DNA of 64,000 nucleotides from Methylocystis sp. IM3 (GCF_038070105.1 NZ_JBBPBZ010000002.1:1686001-1750000), one strand, 5' to 3'. Positions 28,053-39,764 are shown, numbered from the stretch's first letter. Made by a program: numbers and translations. Notes: generated by a model from the sequence alone, not told the origin.

Positions 28053-28427
28053 ATGAAAAACTCAATTCTCGTCACAGTGTTGTTGGCGATGATCACGAGC
28101 GCCGCGGCGGCGAGGGGCGGGCAGCAGACCTGGATTCTGGTTTGTCCGAACAGCCTGCCCAAAAGCGACTGCAATCTGACGACCGCCGCGAAATGGTATC
28201 ATCTCCCGTCGTCACAGGCCTCCGCGGCCACTCCGCAAATCAAGGCCGCCCGCGCGCAGGTCGGCGCCACCCTCGACAAAGGATTCTACGTCTCGATAGA
28301 GCAGTTTCCGGCTGGCGTTTCGATGGGTGAGCGGGGCAGGGTCTTCAAGGCCTGCGACCCGCAGGGCGCGGCGCCTTCGGACTCGCAGGAGGCCGCATGG
28401 GCCGAACGCGGCCAATGCCTCCGCTGA
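28053..28427 (+). CDS. Unknown secreted protein
   Basis: A 124-residue protein with a signal peptide (MKNSILVTVLLAMITSAAAA). The mature part has four Cys (QTWILVCPNSLPKSDCN; VFKACDPQG; ERGQCLR), compatible with two disulfide bonds in the periplasm or outside. I recognise no domain. The start is preceded by AAGGAGTGAG, a good ribosome binding site. It is convergent with the repeat protein at 28488. Confidence 0.68.
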   Translation: MKNSILVTVLLAMITSAAAARGGQQTWILVCPNSLPKSDCNLTTAAKWYHLPSSQASAATPQIKAARAQVGATLDKGFYVSIEQFPAGVSMGERGRVFKACDPQGAAPSDSQEAAWAERGQCLR

Positions 28428-28487
28428 TTGGGGACCTGCGGCGCGAACCGCCGCGCGACGCGCCACCTGATCGGCGTATGAGAGAGA

Positions 28488-30170
28488 TCAGCGCGTCAGG
28501 TTCTGTCCCCATTTCCTGACGGCGTTTACCAGCCGGTCGAGCAGGCCGGGCGCCGGGCGTGATTCGCTTCGCGCAGGTCTGGGCTTCTTCTCGGCCGCAC
28601 CCGCCTTCGGCTTCGCCGCCGGCTTGACTTCGGCCGCCGCCGGCTTGACTTCGGGAGCGGACGGCTTGACTTCGGGAGCGGCCGGCCTGGCCTGGGGCGC
28701 AACTGTCTTCGCTTCGGGCGTCTTTGGCGCGGCCGTCTCGCCTGAGCCCACTGGCGGGGCGGTTTCAACTTTGCTTCCCGTGACGGGCGCTCTGGCGGCT
28801 GTCGCCGGGTTGGCGACATTGCCCGAACTCGCTGGCGGCGGCGTCTCGACCGCTTTCTGGACGTCCGGCGGACCGGCGGAGGGTGGGACCGGCGGCGGGG
28901 CAACATCCTGGGTTGCGGTGGGCGGCGCTTTTACCGGAAGAGGCGCGGGCGGCGGCGGAGTCGTGGCGGGCGCCGGGGGCTCCGGAATTTTCCGCGGCGG
29001 CGGCGGCGCGGCGGCGCCGGCCGCTTCGGCTGAGCTCGCTTCTGGCGGCGGCTCGGCGGGAGCAACCTTCGCCGGAGCCGGTTGCGTGGCCCGCTGAGGG
29101 AATGCGGCCGTGGATGGCGCGACTTTGCGCGGGGCTTCTTTCTTGGCTGTGGATTTTGGTGGCGGGCTCGGCGCAAAGGGCGCACGCAGGAAAAACATGC
29201 CGGCGAGAAGCGCGCAGAGGGCGCCGACGCCCATGGCCAGGCGCCGCAGCGGGAAGGTTTTTCGCCCCGGTGCGGGGCGGTTCGCCGCGAGCTCTCTGGA
29301 GGGCCTGATGTCGAGCCGAATTTCTGGGGGCCGGGCAACTGGCGCCCCAGGGGGATGGAAGGGGACGACCGCTCTTTCCGACGAACCCGGAGCGATGGCG
29401 GCCGTCAGAGGGGCGGCTTGCTTTTCGGGCCGTGGCGGCGGTTCCGAGGCGCGTCTTTTTTCTTCCCGCAGCCTGTATGCTTCGAGCGTCCAGTCGCTGA
29501 GGAGGATTGGCTGCGAAGATGCTTCGACAGGCTGGGCCGCCGGCGCGGATGCGGCGGCCGGCTCCAGCTGAACTCGCTTGCGCCGTTCAGCCTCCCGCGC
29601 CTGATAGGCCGGCAAGGTCCAGTCGCTGAGCTGAACGGCGGCGTGCGGGGCGGCGGCCGCTTCTATCCTGGCCTTTTCCAGCAGGCGCCGGCGCTCCTCG
29701 CGCCGCTTGTAGGCGGCGGGCGTCCATTCGCTTTCCGCCACGCCGCGCGCAGGCGCAGGGACAGAGGCAAGCGGGGCAGGGCGCTCCCGTCTGCGTCGCT
29801 CGGCATCGCGCGCGTGATAGGCCGGCAGAGTCCACTCGCTGAGCAGGATGTCGAGGTCGGCGTGAATCGCGCGGGTCGTAATCTCATCCCGCTCGGCGAG
29901 GCGCCTTTGCTCTTCGCGCCGACTGAACGCGGGGAGCGTCCAGTCGCTTTCGAGTATGGATTGCGAGGCGGGAGCTGGCGAGGGGCGTCCGGCGTCGAGC
30001 GTTCGACGCTTCATCTCGCGCGCGTGATAGGCCGGAAGCGTCCAGTCGCTGAGAAGGATTTCAGCGTCCTCGGCCGACTCGGCCCGGATGCTGCGCTCAG
30101 CGAGACGCCGCCGTTCCTCTCGCGCGCGATAGGCGGCCGGCGTCCATTCGCTGACGAGGGTTTCCTCCAT
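28488..30170 (-). CDS. Unrecognised membrane protein with seven Trp-Thr repeats
   Basis: A 560-residue protein. The N-terminal 245 residues contain seven copies of a short motif, (S/E)(D/E)WT(L/P)xAYxxREExRR, with tryptophans at 9, 43, 77, 113, 149, 184 and 227, about every 35 residues. Examples are SEWTPAAYRAREERRR and SDWTLPAYHAREMKRR. After a linker comes one membrane span (RRLAMGVGALCALLAGMFFL, about 309-328) with Arg on its N-terminal side, so the repeats should face the cytoplasm. The following 200 residues are Pro/Ala/Lys-rich with PEVKPSAPEVKPAAAEVKP-like repeats and would span the periplasm; the end is an amphipathic helix (GLLDRLVNAVRKWGQ). The start at 30170 follows GGGAGA. No known family comes to mind. 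Confidence 0.75.
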   Translation of the reverse strand: MEETLVSEWTPAAYRAREERRRLAERSIRAESAEDAEILLSDWTLPAYHAREMKRRTLDAGRPSPAPASQSILESDWTLPAFSRREEQRRLAERDEITTRAIHADLDILLSEWTLPAYHARDAERRRRERPAPLASVPAPARGVAESEWTPAAYKRREERRRLLEKARIEAAAAPHAAVQLSDWTLPAYQAREAERRKRVQLEPAAASAPAAQPVEASSQPILLSDWTLEAYRLREEKRRASEPPPRPEKQAAPLTAAIAPGSSERAVVPFHPPGAPVARPPEIRLDIRPSRELAANRPAPGRKTFPLRRLAMGVGALCALLAGMFFLRAPFAPSPPPKSTAKKEAPRKVAPSTAAFPQRATQPAPAKVAPAEPPPEASSAEAAGAAAPPPPRKIPEPPAPATTPPPPAPLPVKAPPTATQDVAPPPVPPSAGPPDVQKAVETPPPASSGNVANPATAARAPVTGSKVETAPPVGSGETAAPKTPEAKTVAPQARPAAPEVKPSAPEVKPAAAEVKPAAKPKAGAAEKKPRPARSESRPAPGLLDRLVNAVRKWGQNLTR

Positions 30171-30348
30171 TACGCGTCTCCCGGTTTGTTTTTGTTTGTG
30201 GGCGGGGCGGCGCTTTCCGCGCTTCTTCCGCCGATGGACCGCCATGCGCAAACGCTTTCGTGAGCTGAATTTCTGGCGGAGCCTAACAAAGGTTCTCCAA
30301 GGGCGCAAAACGCGGGGAAAACGACGAGGTCAAGTCAGAAGCTAAGCT

Positions 30349-31668
30349 TCAGTCGGCGGGCGCGGGGCTTTCCACCGGCGCAGTCGCCTCGATGGCGGGG
30401 CCGGAGAGGGCGGCCCGAAGCTTCTCGCGGTCGAGCTCCCCCTCCCAGGCGGCGATCACGATCGTCGCGACGCCATTGCCGATGAAATTGGTGAGCGCGC
30501 GGCATTCGCTCATGAATTTGTCGACGCCGAGCACGAATGACATGCCCGGCGCCAGCGCCGGATCGACGGCGGTGAGCGTCGCCGCCAGCGTGACGAAACC
30601 GGCTCCGGAGACCCCGCTTGCGCCCTTCGAGGTCAGCATCGCGACGACGAGGATCGTCGCCTGATGGGCGAGATCCAGCTCCGAGCCCATGGCGCGCGCG
30701 ATGAAGAGGGTCGTGAGCGTCATATAGATGTTGGTGCCGTCGAGGTTGAACGAGTATCCCGTCGGCACCACGAGCCCGACGACCGACTTCGAACAGCCGA
30801 GCCTTTGCAGCTTTTCCATCAGCGCGGGGAGGGCGCTTTCGGAGGAGGAGGTGCCGAGCACGATCAGCAGCTCGTCCTTGAGAAAGACGAGATAGCGCAG
30901 GATGCTGAAGCCCGTCGCCGCCGCGATGGCCCCGAGCACGACGAGGACGAAAAGCGCCGAGGTCAGGTAAAACGCGCCGACGAGGCCGCCGAGCGAAAGC
31001 AACGCGGCGGAGCCATATTTCCCCACCGTATAGGCCATGGCCCCGAAGGCGCCGATGGGGGCGGCCTTCATCACGATATTGATGAGGGCGAACATGGCGT
31101 GGCCGGCCTCGTCCACCCATTGCCGCATGGGCCGGCCCTTTTCGCCGAGCGACAGCAGGGCGAAGCCGAACAGCAGCGAAAACAGCAGCACCTGGAGAAT
31201 ATCGCCCTTGGCGAAGGCGCCGAGCGCGCTGTCGGGGATGATGTCGAGGAGAAAATCGACTCCGCTGCGCTTGGCGGCGGCCTCCGTATATTTGGCAATG
31301 GCCGTCGCGTCCGCCTTGCCGGCGAAATCGCCGCCGGGCTTCAGCAGATTGCCAACCAGCAGGCCGACGGCGAGCGCGAAGGTGGAGACCACCTCGAAGT
31401 AAACGAGCGCCTTGACGCCCACCCGGCCGACTTTTCGCGCGTCCTCGATGTGGGAAACCCCCGAGACCACCGTGCAGAAGATGATGGGCGCGATCGCCAT
31501 CTTGATGAGCTTCACGAAGCCGTCGCCCAGGGCCTTGACCCAATCGGCCGCCGCCACATGTGGCGCGAGCCAGCCGAACAAGGCGCCCAATGCGATCGCC
31601 GCGAGCACCTGCACATAGAGCAGGCGGTGGAGAGGCTGTCTGGTCGGGGCGTTCGTCACGGGGGTCAT
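30349..31668 (-). CDS. dctA: C4-dicarboxylate/cation symporter DctA (DAACS family)
   Basis: A 439-residue inner-membrane importer of succinate, fumarate and malate. The family hallmarks are [17 protein letters not shown] (serine-rich hairpin), [19 protein letters not shown] (sodium/proton and substrate site), [19 protein letters not shown] (second hairpin) and [22 protein letters not shown]. The N-terminal helices start at [21 protein letters not shown] 31668 ([11 protein letters not shown]) is chosen; the open frame to 31800 upstream is poor. In an obligate methanotroph a dicarboxylate uptake system would be notable since some Methylocystis grow on C2-C4 compounds, but the substrate is assigned by family only. 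It is divergent from uvrA. Confidence 0.92.
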   Translation of the reverse strand: MTPVTNAPTRQPLHRLLYVQVLAAIALGALFGWLAPHVAAADWVKALGDGFVKLIKMAIAPIIFCTVVSGVSHIEDARKVGRVGVKALVYFEVVSTFALAVGLLVGNLLKPGGDFAGKADATAIAKYTEAAAKRSGVDFLLDIIPDSALGAFAKGDILQVLLFSLLFGFALLSLGEKGRPMRQWVDEAGHAMFALINIVMKAAPIGAFGAMAYTVGKYGSAALLSLGGLVGAFYLTSALFVLVVLGAIAAATGFSILRYLVFLKDELLIVLGTSSSESALPALMEKLQRLGCSKSVVGLVVPTGYSFNLDGTNIYMTLTTLFIARAMGSELDLAHQATILVVAMLTSKGASGVSGAGFVTLAATLTAVDPALAPGMSFVLGVDKFMSECRALTNFIGNGVATIVIAAWEGELDREKLRAALSGPAIEATAPVESPAPAD

Positions 31669-31811
31669 GGGGTCGCTGATAAAGCGGCCGGGCGCGGCGG
31701 GCAACGGGTGGAATTTGGCGGCCGGATTTGCGGCGCCCTGCCGCGCGGGGCTATACAGTACCCTAAAGAAGCCGGCGCGGACGCCGGCGCCATCATGCAA
31801 GTTCTCACGAC

Positions 31812-34800
31812 ATGGCCAGCAGCAAGAAGCAGGCCGCGGCGGCGGTGGAGAAGGCGTTGGACGACGCCCGGAGGGTCAGCGACAAGACCATTTCGATCCG
31901 CGGCGCGCGCGAGCACAATCTCAAGAATGTCGACCTCACCATCCCGCGCGACAAATTCGTCGTCTTCACGGGCCTCTCGGGCTCGGGCAAGTCGTCGCTC
32001 GCCTTCGACACCATCTACGCCGAAGGCCAGCGCCGCTATGTGGAGTCGCTTTCCGCCTATGCGCGGCAGTTTCTGGAGATGATGCAGAAGCCCGACGTCG
32101 ATCAGATCGACGGGCTGTCTCCGGCCATCTCCATCGAACAGAAGACGACTTCGAAAAACCCGCGCTCGACCGTCGGCACGGTGACGGAAATCCACGATTA
32201 CATGCGCCTGCTCTGGGCGCGCGTCGGCGTGCCGTACTCGCCGGCGACGGGGCTGCCGATCGAGAGCCAGACCGTCTCGCAGATGGTCGACCGCGTGCTC
32301 GCGCTGCCCGAAGGCTCACGCCTCTATCTGCTGGCGCCCGTCGTGCGCGGCCGCAAGGGCGAATACAAGAAGGAAGTCGCCGAGTTCACGCGGCGCGGTT
32401 TCCAGCGGTTGAAGATCGACGGCGCATATTACGAGATCGCCGACGTTCCGCCGCTCGACAAGAAACTCAAGCACGACATTGACGTCGTCGTGGATCGCAT
32501 CGTGGTGCGCAAGGACATCGCCTCGCGCCTCGCCGACAGTTTCGAGACGGCGCTGGATTTGTCGGGCGGTCTCGCCGTCGTGGAATTCGCCGGCGCGCCG
32601 CCCGTCGAGGCGGAGCGCGAGAAGGCCGCCAATGTCTCGACGCATTACGCGCCGGGCCATATTGTCTTCTCGTCGAAGTTCGCCTGTCCGGTTTCGGGCT
32701 TCACCATCCCCGAAATCGAGCCGCGACTCTTCTCCTTCAACAATCCCTTCGGCGCCTGTCCGGTCTGCGGCGGCATCGGCTGCGAGCAGAAGATCGACGC
32801 CGATCTCGTCGTACCCAATCCGAAGACGACTTTGCGCAAGGGCGCCATCGCGCCTTGGGCGAAATCCTCTTCGCCCTACTACATGCAGACGCTCGAGGCG
32901 CTCGGCAAACATTACAAGTTCCGGCTCGACACGCCCTGGGAGGAGCTGCCGAAGAAGGCGCAGAACGTGATCCTCTTCGGCTCCGGAAGCGAGGAAATCC
33001 GTTTCTCCTATGACGACAGCTTCCGCGCCTATGACGTGAAGAAGCCCTTCGAGGGCGTCGTCATCAATCTGGAGCGGCGATACAAGGAAACGGACAGCGA
33101 ATGGGCGCGCGAGGAGATCGGGCGCTTCATGTCCGCGACGCCGTGCCTCGCCTGCGAGGGCTTCCGCCTGAAGCCCGAGGCGCTCGCGGTGAAGATCGCG
33201 GCCAAGCACATCGGCGAGGTGTCGGAACTCTCCGTGCGCGCGGCGCTGGAGTGGTTCACGAAACTGCCGGATCAGCTCGACAAGAAGCGTAACGAGATCG
33301 CCTATCGCATCCTCAAGGAAATCCGCGAGCGCCTGACCTTCCTCGTCGATGTCGGCCTCGATTATCTGACGCTCTCGCGCAATTCCGGCACGCTCTCGGG
33401 CGGCGAGAGCCAGCGCATCCGGCTCGCCTCGCAGATCGGTTCAGGTCTTACGGGCGTGCTCTATGTGCTCGACGAGCCGTCAATCGGCCTGCATCAGCGC
33501 GACAACGACAGGCTGCTCGACACGCTGCGCCGCCTGCGCAATCTCGGCAACAGCGTCATCGTCGTGGAGCATGACGAAGACGCAATCCTCGCCGCCGACT
33601 ATGTCGTGGATGTCGGCCCCGGCGCCGGCATTCATGGCGGCAAGATCGTCGCGCAGGGCACGCCGCAGGAGATCATGGCCAATCCGGCCTCGCTCACCGG
33701 GCAGTATCTCACCGGCGAAAAGCAGGTCGTGCTGCGCCACAAGCTGAGAAAGCCGACGCCGGGCCGCTGGCTCAAGCTGTTCGGCGCGCGCGGCAACAAT
33801 CTCAAGGATGTGAACGCGGAAATTCCGCTCGGCTGCTTTACCGCGGTGACGGGCGTTTCGGGTGGCGGCAAATCGACGCTCGTGATCGAGACGCTCTACA
33901 AGGCGGTCGCGCGGCGCCTCAACAACGCCCATGAAGTTCCTGCGCCTTTCGACAGGCTCGAGGGACTCGAGCACATCGACAAGATCATTGACATCGACCA
34001 GTCGCCGATCGGCCGCACGCCGCGCTCGAATCCTGCGACCTACACGGGCGCCTTCACGCCGATCCGCGAATGGTTCGCGGCCCTCCCCGAGGCGAAGGCG
34101 CGCGGCTATGCGCCGGGGCGCTTCTCCTTCAATGTGAAGGGCGGCCGATGCGAGGCCTGCCAGGGCGACGGCGTCATCAAGATAGAGATGCACTTCCTCC
34201 CGGATGTTTACGTCACCTGCGACGTATGCAAGGGCAAGCGTTACGACCGCGAGACGCTGGAAGTGAAATATCGCGAGAAATCCATCGCCGACGTGCTCGA
34301 CATGACGGTGGAGGAGGCCTCCAACCTGTTCAAGGCCGTGCCGTCGATCCGCGACAAGATGGAGACGCTGAAGCGCGTCGGCCTCGATTACATCCATGTC
34401 GGCCAGCAGGCCACGACGCTCTCGGGCGGCGAGGCGCAGCGCGTCAAGCTCTCCAAGGAGCTGTCGCGCCGCTCCACGGGGCGAACGCTCTACATCCTCG
34501 ACGAGCCGACGACGGGCCTGCATTTCCACGATGTCGCCAAGCTTCTCGAAGTGCTGCACGAGCTCGTGGAGCAGGGCAATACGGTGGTCGTGATCGAGCA
34601 CAATCTCGAAGTCATCAAGACTGCCGACTGGATCATCGACATGGGACCGGAAGGCGGCGACGGCGGCGGCGAGATCGTCGCGGCCGGGCCGCCCGCCGAG
34701 ATCGTCAAGGAGAAGCGCAGCCACACCGGGCGCTATCTCGCCGAGGCGATGGCGCGCCGTCCCTTGCCATCGGCAGAGAAGGAAAAGAAGCCCGCGCGCC

Positions 34801-34820
34801 GGGCGGCGAAGGTCGATTGA
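31812..34820 (+). CDS. uvrA: Excinuclease ABC subunit A
   Basis: UvrA recognises bulky DNA damage and loads UvrB. The 1002-residue protein has two ABC modules. First: Walker [10 protein letters not shown] (54-62), signature [16 protein letters not shown], Walker [17 protein letters not shown]. Second: Walker [14 protein letters not shown], signature [16 protein letters not shown], Walker [16 protein letters not shown]. The zinc sites are in CPVCGGIGC and in [14 protein letters not shown] with CDVCKGKRY. The insertion domain is present. The C-terminus is a basic tail ([11 protein letters not shown]). The last 116 bases overlap the 3' end of the convergent O-antigen ligase gene, which is unusual for two large genes. 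Confidence 0.97.
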   Translation: MASSKKQAAAAVEKALDDARRVSDKTISIRGAREHNLKNVDLTIPRDKFVVFTGLSGSGKSSLAFDTIYAEGQRRYVESLSAYARQFLEMMQKPDVDQIDGLSPAISIEQKTTSKNPRSTVGTVTEIHDYMRLLWARVGVPYSPATGLPIESQTVSQMVDRVLALPEGSRLYLLAPVVRGRKGEYKKEVAEFTRRGFQRLKIDGAYYEIADVPPLDKKLKHDIDVVVDRIVVRKDIASRLADSFETALDLSGGLAVVEFAGAPPVEAEREKAANVSTHYAPGHIVFSSKFACPVSGFTIPEIEPRLFSFNNPFGACPVCGGIGCEQKIDADLVVPNPKTTLRKGAIAPWAKSSSPYYMQTLEALGKHYKFRLDTPWEELPKKAQNVILFGSGSEEIRFSYDDSFRAYDVKKPFEGVVINLERRYKETDSEWAREEIGRFMSATPCLACEGFRLKPEALAVKIAAKHIGEVSELSVRAALEWFTKLPDQLDKKRNEIAYRILKEIRERLTFLVDVGLDYLTLSRNSGTLSGGESQRIRLASQIGSGLTGVLYVLDEPSIGLHQRDNDRLLDTLRRLRNLGNSVIVVEHDEDAILAADYVVDVGPGAGIHGGKIVAQGTPQEIMANPASLTGQYLTGEKQVVLRHKLRKPTPGRWLKLFGARGNNLKDVNAEIPLGCFTAVTGVSGGGKSTLVIETLYKAVARRLNNAHEVPAPFDRLEGLEHIDKIIDIDQSPIGRTPRSNPATYTGAFTPIREWFAALPEAKARGYAPGRFSFNVKGGRCEACQGDGVIKIEMHFLPDVYVTCDVCKGKRYDRETLEVKYREKSIADVLDMTVEEASNLFKAVPSIRDKMETLKRVGLDYIHVGQQATTLSGGEAQRVKLSKELSRRSTGRTLYILDEPTTGLHFHDVAKLLEVLHELVEQGNTVVVIEHNLEVIKTADWIIDMGPEGGDGGGEIVAAGPPAEIVKEKRSHTGRYLAEAMARRPLPSAEKEKKPARRAAKVD

Positions 34821-36033
34821 GCGTTTCGCTTCGCCGCCGCTGCGCCTCCAGTCCCCACACCGCGCCAAGCATGAAGAACACGAAGCGCCAATGGTCGATG
34901 TCGATCTGGAAGCCTTGCAGAAAAAGCGCGATGAGGGCCGGCGCGATCACTTGCGCATGCGGTTGGGCGGGGGACGGTGAAAACATCAGCCGCAGGCCGA
35001 CCCACACGGTAATGGCGACGAGCAGGAGAAACAGAAAGCCGCCGATCCAGCCATTGTTGGCGAAGGCGCCGACATAGGAATTATGCGGCTCCAGATCGAA
35101 GACCAGCCGGAAGCGCAAGGGGCCGAATCCCATGAAGCGATCGAGCAGCATGGGGATCGAGCGGAGTTGATTGCCGAAGCGTCCCGTCTCGCCGACGTCG
35201 TATTCCTGCGCCGCGGCCGTTCGCTGCGCGAAGAATTCGCGCGTCTCCGGCACGGAGAGCAGCGCGGCGACGAGAAGACCGATGGCGGCGAGGGCGCCGA
35301 CCGCGACGAAGACGATGCGCCGTCTCGCCCCGGCGTCTTGCGAGGCGGCGAAGACCGCGGCGCTCATCAGCGCGACGGCGACGAGCGTCGCGGCGTAGCT
35401 TCCGCGTGAGAAGCTCAGGAACATGCCGAGGAAGACGACGATAAGCATCGCCCCGGCAAGCAACGCGCTTCGCGCGCGACCGATCAGGAGGCTGTGCGCG
35501 AGATAGACGATCGGCAGCACGAGAAACGAGCCGAGCACATTCGGGTCCTTGAAGGTGCCCGAGGCGCGGCCGGCGTGAAGAAAGACGTCCTCGCCAAGTC
35601 CCGCGACGCCCGCATATCCGAGAATGCCCGCAACGGCCGCGATCAGCGCGCCGACGAGATAGGCCCTGAGGCACAGCTCGACGCGGTGCGTGGTGCGATC
35701 ACCCATGAACAGCGCGTAGAACAACCCTGTGAGAACCAGATAGGCGGATTGATACTGGTAGAGCGCGGAGTCGGCATTGTCCCAGTAGGGAACGAGCGCC
35801 AGAAATCCCATGATATTGAAGGCGACAATCAGAAAGGCGAAGATCAGAAGGCTCGCGCTGATCGTGAATCCGCCCAGAAACCAGAGCGGCAGGGCGATGA
35901 GCGAGGCGAGATCATAGGGCGAAGGCTCGATGACGGCGATCGCTCCACAGGCGATGAAAATGAAGACGACTGCATCGACCAGACGCTGATAGTGGAAGAC
36001 GCGCCGCGCTTCCGGGATGGCGGGCGCTTTCAT
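34705..36033 (-). CDS. O-antigen ligase/polymerase family membrane protein
   Basis: A 442-residue protein with about twelve membrane spans and the Wzy_C/WaaL-type central region ([44 protein letters not shown]), where the His in PHNSY and the Arg nearby fit the ligase loop. [22 protein letters not shown] is the family motif around an SRG. It probably joins or polymerises surface glycan. The start overlaps the stop of the upstream glycosyltransferase by four bases (ATGA), so both belong to one transcript. The C-terminal tail (about 40 residues) is Arg/Pro/Ser-rich and is coded opposite the end of uvrA. Confidence 0.85.
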   Translation of the reverse strand: MKAPAIPEARRVFHYQRLVDAVVFIFIACGAIAVIEPSPYDLASLIALPLWFLGGFTISASLLIFAFLIVAFNIMGFLALVPYWDNADSALYQYQSAYLVLTGLFYALFMGDRTTHRVELCLRAYLVGALIAAVAGILGYAGVAGLGEDVFLHAGRASGTFKDPNVLGSFLVLPIVYLAHSLLIGRARSALLAGAMLIVVFLGMFLSFSRGSYAATLVAVALMSAAVFAASQDAGARRRIVFVAVGALAAIGLLVAALLSVPETREFFAQRTAAAQEYDVGETGRFGNQLRSIPMLLDRFMGFGPLRFRLVFDLEPHNSYVGAFANNGWIGGFLFLLLVAITVWVGLRLMFSPSPAQPHAQVIAPALIALFLQGFQIDIDHWRFVFFMLGAVWGLEAQRRRSETLNRPSPPGARASFPSLPMARDGAPSPRRDSARCGCASP

Positions 36034-37192
36034 GGGCGTCGCCTCGACAGAAGGGCGTCGTAATAGCTGTCGAGAATTTCGTCGGCCATTCTCGGCAGTG
36101 AGAAGCGCGACGCCACATGATCGGCGAGCGCCTGCGCCTGTCTGGCGCGCGCGTCCGGCGTTTCCGCGAGCAGGCCTTGCAGCGCGTCCGCGAGCCGCGC
36201 GGGATCATGCGCCGCAATGAGCCGGTCCGCCTGCGGGCCGAAGATTTCCGCCATGCCGCCGACATTCGTCGCGACGAGCGGAACGCGCGCGCCCGCCGCT
36301 TCGAGGACGACATAGGGCAGGGACTCGAAGCGGCTCGGCACGACCATCGCCTTGCCGAGCGCGAAGGCGTCGCGCGCGCGGCAAGGCTTGCCGAAGGCAA
36401 TCTGGGCGCCGACGCCCGCGCCTCTAGCCCGCGCCTCCAGCAGCGCGCGATCTGGGCCGTCGCCGACGATCAAGACGCTCGGCGTTACGCCCCTGCGCGC
36501 GAGGAGGGCGACGGCGTCGATCAGCGTATCGACGCCCTTGGCGTCACGGAGCTCTCCGACATAGAGCAAATCCGCCGCACCGGTTCGGGTTTCGACGGGC
36601 GTCAACTCCGCCGTCGAAATTCCGTTGAGAACGACGCGCGCGAAACCTTTCGGCTTGCCCACGAAACGCTCGAAACGGTCCGCGATGAAGGCGCTTTCGA
36701 AAAGAATGCGTCGGTGCGCGTAGCTAGCAGCGCTTCGATCTTCATGAAGAGTCGATGGCGCAGCGAGCCGGGTTCGTAATTCAGACTGCCGCCGTGCGGC
36801 GTGTATACGCGGACCGGACGTTTCGCGCCCGAAAAGCGGCCAGAGAGCCGCGCATGAACGCCGCCCTTCGAGCCGTGGCCGTGCACCACATCCGGCCGCA
36901 GCTCCGCAATGCGTTTGTTGATTGCGATCGCCGCCGGAACGTCCGAGGGGTGGGGAAGCCGGTGAATCGGCAGGCGTAGAAGGCCAAGCGCAAGATGCGG
37001 GCGCAGGGCGGCCAGTTTCGCTTCGGCGATGTCTCCGCCGGTCAGCGAGTCCGCGATGATCCCAACCGCGTGACCGCGCGCGATCTGCTCGCGGGTGAGG
37101 TCCTGCACGTGGCGAAACAGACCGCCGACCGGCGCGCGGAGCACATGCAGGATGCGCAGCGGCGAGTCTGTGCTCTCGGCGGCGTGCGGCAA
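36030..37192 (-). pseudogene. Glycosyltransferase family 4, broken by a single-base frameshift
   Basis: Two frames together make one GT4 glycosyltransferase of about 387 residues. The N-terminal part (37192 to about 36704) has PLRILHVLRAPVGGLFRHVQDL, ELRPDVVHGHGSKGG and VYTPHGGSLNYEPGS. The C-terminal part (about 36700 to 36030) has NGISTAELTPV, LLYVGELRDAKGVDTLIDAV, VLIVGDGPDRALLEARA and PSRFESLPYVVLEAAGARVPLVATNVGG, the nucleotide-sugar site. The shift lies at the TTTT run read on the minus strand (plus 36700-36703): adding one base restores a continuous F-F-E-S-A-F reading. It is either a true inactivating mutation, phase variation at a short homopolymer, or a sequence error. It overlaps the O-antigen ligase start. 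Confidence 0.8.
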
Positions 37193-37309
37193 TAGTGTCC
37201 CCTCGGCTTTACTGTCAAGCTCGAGACGAATAACGCCGATGGGCTAAAAATGAATGAGCGGCGCTCGCCTGGCGCGCGCCGCTCTCGCGATCATGAGCTT
37301 CGACGGGCC

Positions 37310-39751
37310 TCAGTTGCGCATGGAAGCCGGATTGGCGTCCGCTTCGGGCGCGTCCGGGGCGCCGGGTTCTTCACTCGCGGGCTCGGCCTCATCGGCGGCC
37401 GCGCGCTTCTTGCCCGCCTCTATGATGTCGCGCTCGGGACGCGGCAGGACCGGCCCCTCGGGGAAGACGAAGCCGAGCTTCTTCTCGCCCTTGTCGTCGC
37501 CCACCACAACGACGCGCACCGCCCCACCGTTCTTGAGACGGCCGAAAAGCACCTCGTCGGCGAGCGGGGTCTTGATCGCCTGATGGATAACGCGGGACAT
37601 CGGCCGCGCGCCCATCGCCTCGTCATAGCCGTGTTCGACCAGCCAGCCGCGCGCCTCGTCTGTCAGCTCGATGGTGACGTTGCGGTCCGCGAGCTGGGCC
37701 TCGAGCTGCATGATGAACTTGTCGACCACGCGTTTGATGACGTCGACCGGCAGATGGCCGAAGGGCACAATCGCGTCGAGGCGGTTGCGGAACTCCGGCG
37801 CGAACAGGCGATTGATCGCCTCGCTGTCGTCGAGGTCGGCGCGGGTGCGGGTGAAGCCGATCGGCGTGCGGGCGAGATCCTGCGCGCCCGCATTCGTCGT
37901 CATGATCAGGATGACGTTGCGGAAATCGATCGTCTTGCCGTTGTGGTCGGTGAGCTTCCCGTGGTCCATCACCTGGAGCAGGATGTTGTAGAGATCGGGA
38001 TGCGCCTTCTCGATCTCGTCGAGCAGCAGCACGCAATGCGGATGCTGGTCGATGGCGTCAGTGAGCAGGCCGCCCTGATCGAAGCCGACATAGCCGGGCG
38101 GCGCGCCGATCAGCCGGCTGACCGTATGTCGCTCCATATATTCGGACATGTCGAAGCGGACGAGCTCGATGCCGAGCGACGTGGCGAGCTGACGGGCGGC
38201 CTCGGTCTTGCCGACGCCCGTGGGGCCGGAGAAGAGATAGCAGCCGATCGGCTTTTCCTGATCGCGCAGGCCCGCGCGGGCGAGCTTGATCGCCGAGGTG
38301 AGCGCGGCAATTGCCTTCTCCTGCCCATAGACCACGCGCCGCAGCGTCTCGTCGAGATGCGCGAGCACCTCCGCGTCATCCTTGGAGACGGTCTTGGGCG
38401 GGACGCGCGCCATGGTCGCGATCGTCGCCTCGATCTCCTTGATGCCGATGGTCTTCTTGCGCTTGTTCTCGGTGAGCAGCATTTGCGCCGCGCCGGTCTC
38501 GTCGATCACGTCGATCGCCTTGTCCGGCAGTTTGCGGTCGTGGATGTACCGGGCCGAAAGCTCCACCGCCGCCTTCAGCGCGTCATTCGTGTAGCGGATC
38601 TTGTGGAACTCTTCGAAATAAGGCTTCAGCCCCTTGATGATCTCCACCGCGTCCGGGATCGACGGCTCGTTCACGTCGATCTTCTGGAAGCGGCGCACGA
38701 GCGCTCGGTCCTTCTCGAAATACTGCCGATACTCCTTGTAGGTGGTCGAGCCGATGCAGCGCAGCACGCCCTGGGCGAGCGCGGGCTTGAGCAGGTTGGA
38801 GGCGTCCATGGCGCCCCCCGAGGTCGCGCCGGCGCCGATCACCGTATGGATCTCGTCGATGAAGAGGATCGCGTTCTTGTGGTTCTCGATCTCCTTTACG
38901 ACCTGTTTCAGCCGCTCCTCGAAGTCGCCGCGATAACGGGTGCCGGCGAGCAGGGAGCCCATGTCGAGCGCGAACACTGTCGCGCCGGCGAGCACGTCGG
39001 GCACCTCGCCCTGAGTGATCTTGCGGGCGAGACCCTCGGCGATGGCCGTCTTGCCGACGCCCGGATCGCCGACGAGCAGCGGGTTGTTCTTGTGGCGGCG
39101 GCAGAGCACCTGAATGGTGCGCAGCACCTCGGCCTCGCGGCCGATCAGCGGATCGATGCGGCCGTCGCGCGCCTTCTTGTTGAGATTGACGCAATAGGCC
39201 TCGAGCGCGCCTTCCTTCTTGCGGCTGTCGCCGTCGCGGCCTTCCCGCCCTTCGGCGCGGTCGCCGTCTTCCTCGACGCCGCGCGGCGAGCGCGTCTGAT
39301 CGGAGAGACCCGGCCGCTTCGCGATCCCGTGGCTGATGTAATTGACGGCGTCGTAGCGCGTCATGTCCTGCTCCTGCAGGAAATAGACGGCGTGGCTCTC
39401 CCGCTCCGCGAAGAGCGCGACGAGAACATTGGCGCCGCTCACGTCCTCGCGCCCCGAGGACTGCACGCTGATGATGGCGCGCTGGACCACGCGCTGGAAG
39501 CCGGCGGTCGGCTTGCACTCGTCCGCGTCGTCATTGACGAGGTTGTCGAGTTCGCGGTCGATGTAGTCGCGCAGGTTCTTGGCCAGAAGGTCGAGGTCGA
39601 CCGAACAGGCGCGCAGCACGGCAGAGGCGTCGGCGTCCTCGATCAGGCTGAGCAGCAAATGTTCGAGCGTGGCGTATTCGTGGTGACGCTCGCGCGCGGA
39701 GGCGAGGGCCCGGTCCAGAGTCTGTTTGAGATTGCGCGAGAACGTCGGCAT
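37310..39751 (-). CDS. clpA: ATP-dependent Clp protease ATPase subunit ClpA
   Basis: The unfoldase that feeds substrates to ClpP. In 813 residues it has the Clp N-terminal repeat domain ([20 protein letters not shown]), first AAA module with Walker [16 protein letters not shown] and [17 protein letters not shown], and second module with Walker [39 protein letters not shown] and [22 protein letters not shown]. There is no middle coiled-coil domain, which separates ClpA from ClpB. The tail after [14 protein letters not shown] is an acidic, Pro/Ala-rich extension ([12 protein letters not shown]) beyond the usual end. clpS, the adaptor, is just upstream by 13 bases, so both are co-transcribed. 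Confidence 0.96.
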   Translation of the reverse strand: MPTFSRNLKQTLDRALASARERHHEYATLEHLLLSLIEDADASAVLRACSVDLDLLAKNLRDYIDRELDNLVNDDADECKPTAGFQRVVQRAIISVQSSGREDVSGANVLVALFAERESHAVYFLQEQDMTRYDAVNYISHGIAKRPGLSDQTRSPRGVEEDGDRAEGREGRDGDSRKKEGALEAYCVNLNKKARDGRIDPLIGREAEVLRTIQVLCRRHKNNPLLVGDPGVGKTAIAEGLARKITQGEVPDVLAGATVFALDMGSLLAGTRYRGDFEERLKQVVKEIENHKNAILFIDEIHTVIGAGATSGGAMDASNLLKPALAQGVLRCIGSTTYKEYRQYFEKDRALVRRFQKIDVNEPSIPDAVEIIKGLKPYFEEFHKIRYTNDALKAAVELSARYIHDRKLPDKAIDVIDETGAAQMLLTENKRKKTIGIKEIEATIATMARVPPKTVSKDDAEVLAHLDETLRRVVYGQEKAIAALTSAIKLARAGLRDQEKPIGCYLFSGPTGVGKTEAARQLATSLGIELVRFDMSEYMERHTVSRLIGAPPGYVGFDQGGLLTDAIDQHPHCVLLLDEIEKAHPDLYNILLQVMDHGKLTDHNGKTIDFRNVILIMTTNAGAQDLARTPIGFTRTRADLDDSEAINRLFAPEFRNRLDAIVPFGHLPVDVIKRVVDKFIMQLEAQLADRNVTIELTDEARGWLVEHGYDEAMGARPMSRVIHQAIKTPLADEVLFGRLKNGGAVRVVVVGDDKGEKKLGFVFPEGPVLPRPERDIIEAGKKRAAADEAEPASEEPGAPDAPEADANPASMRN

Positions 39752-39764
39752 TCGCTGCGAGCCC

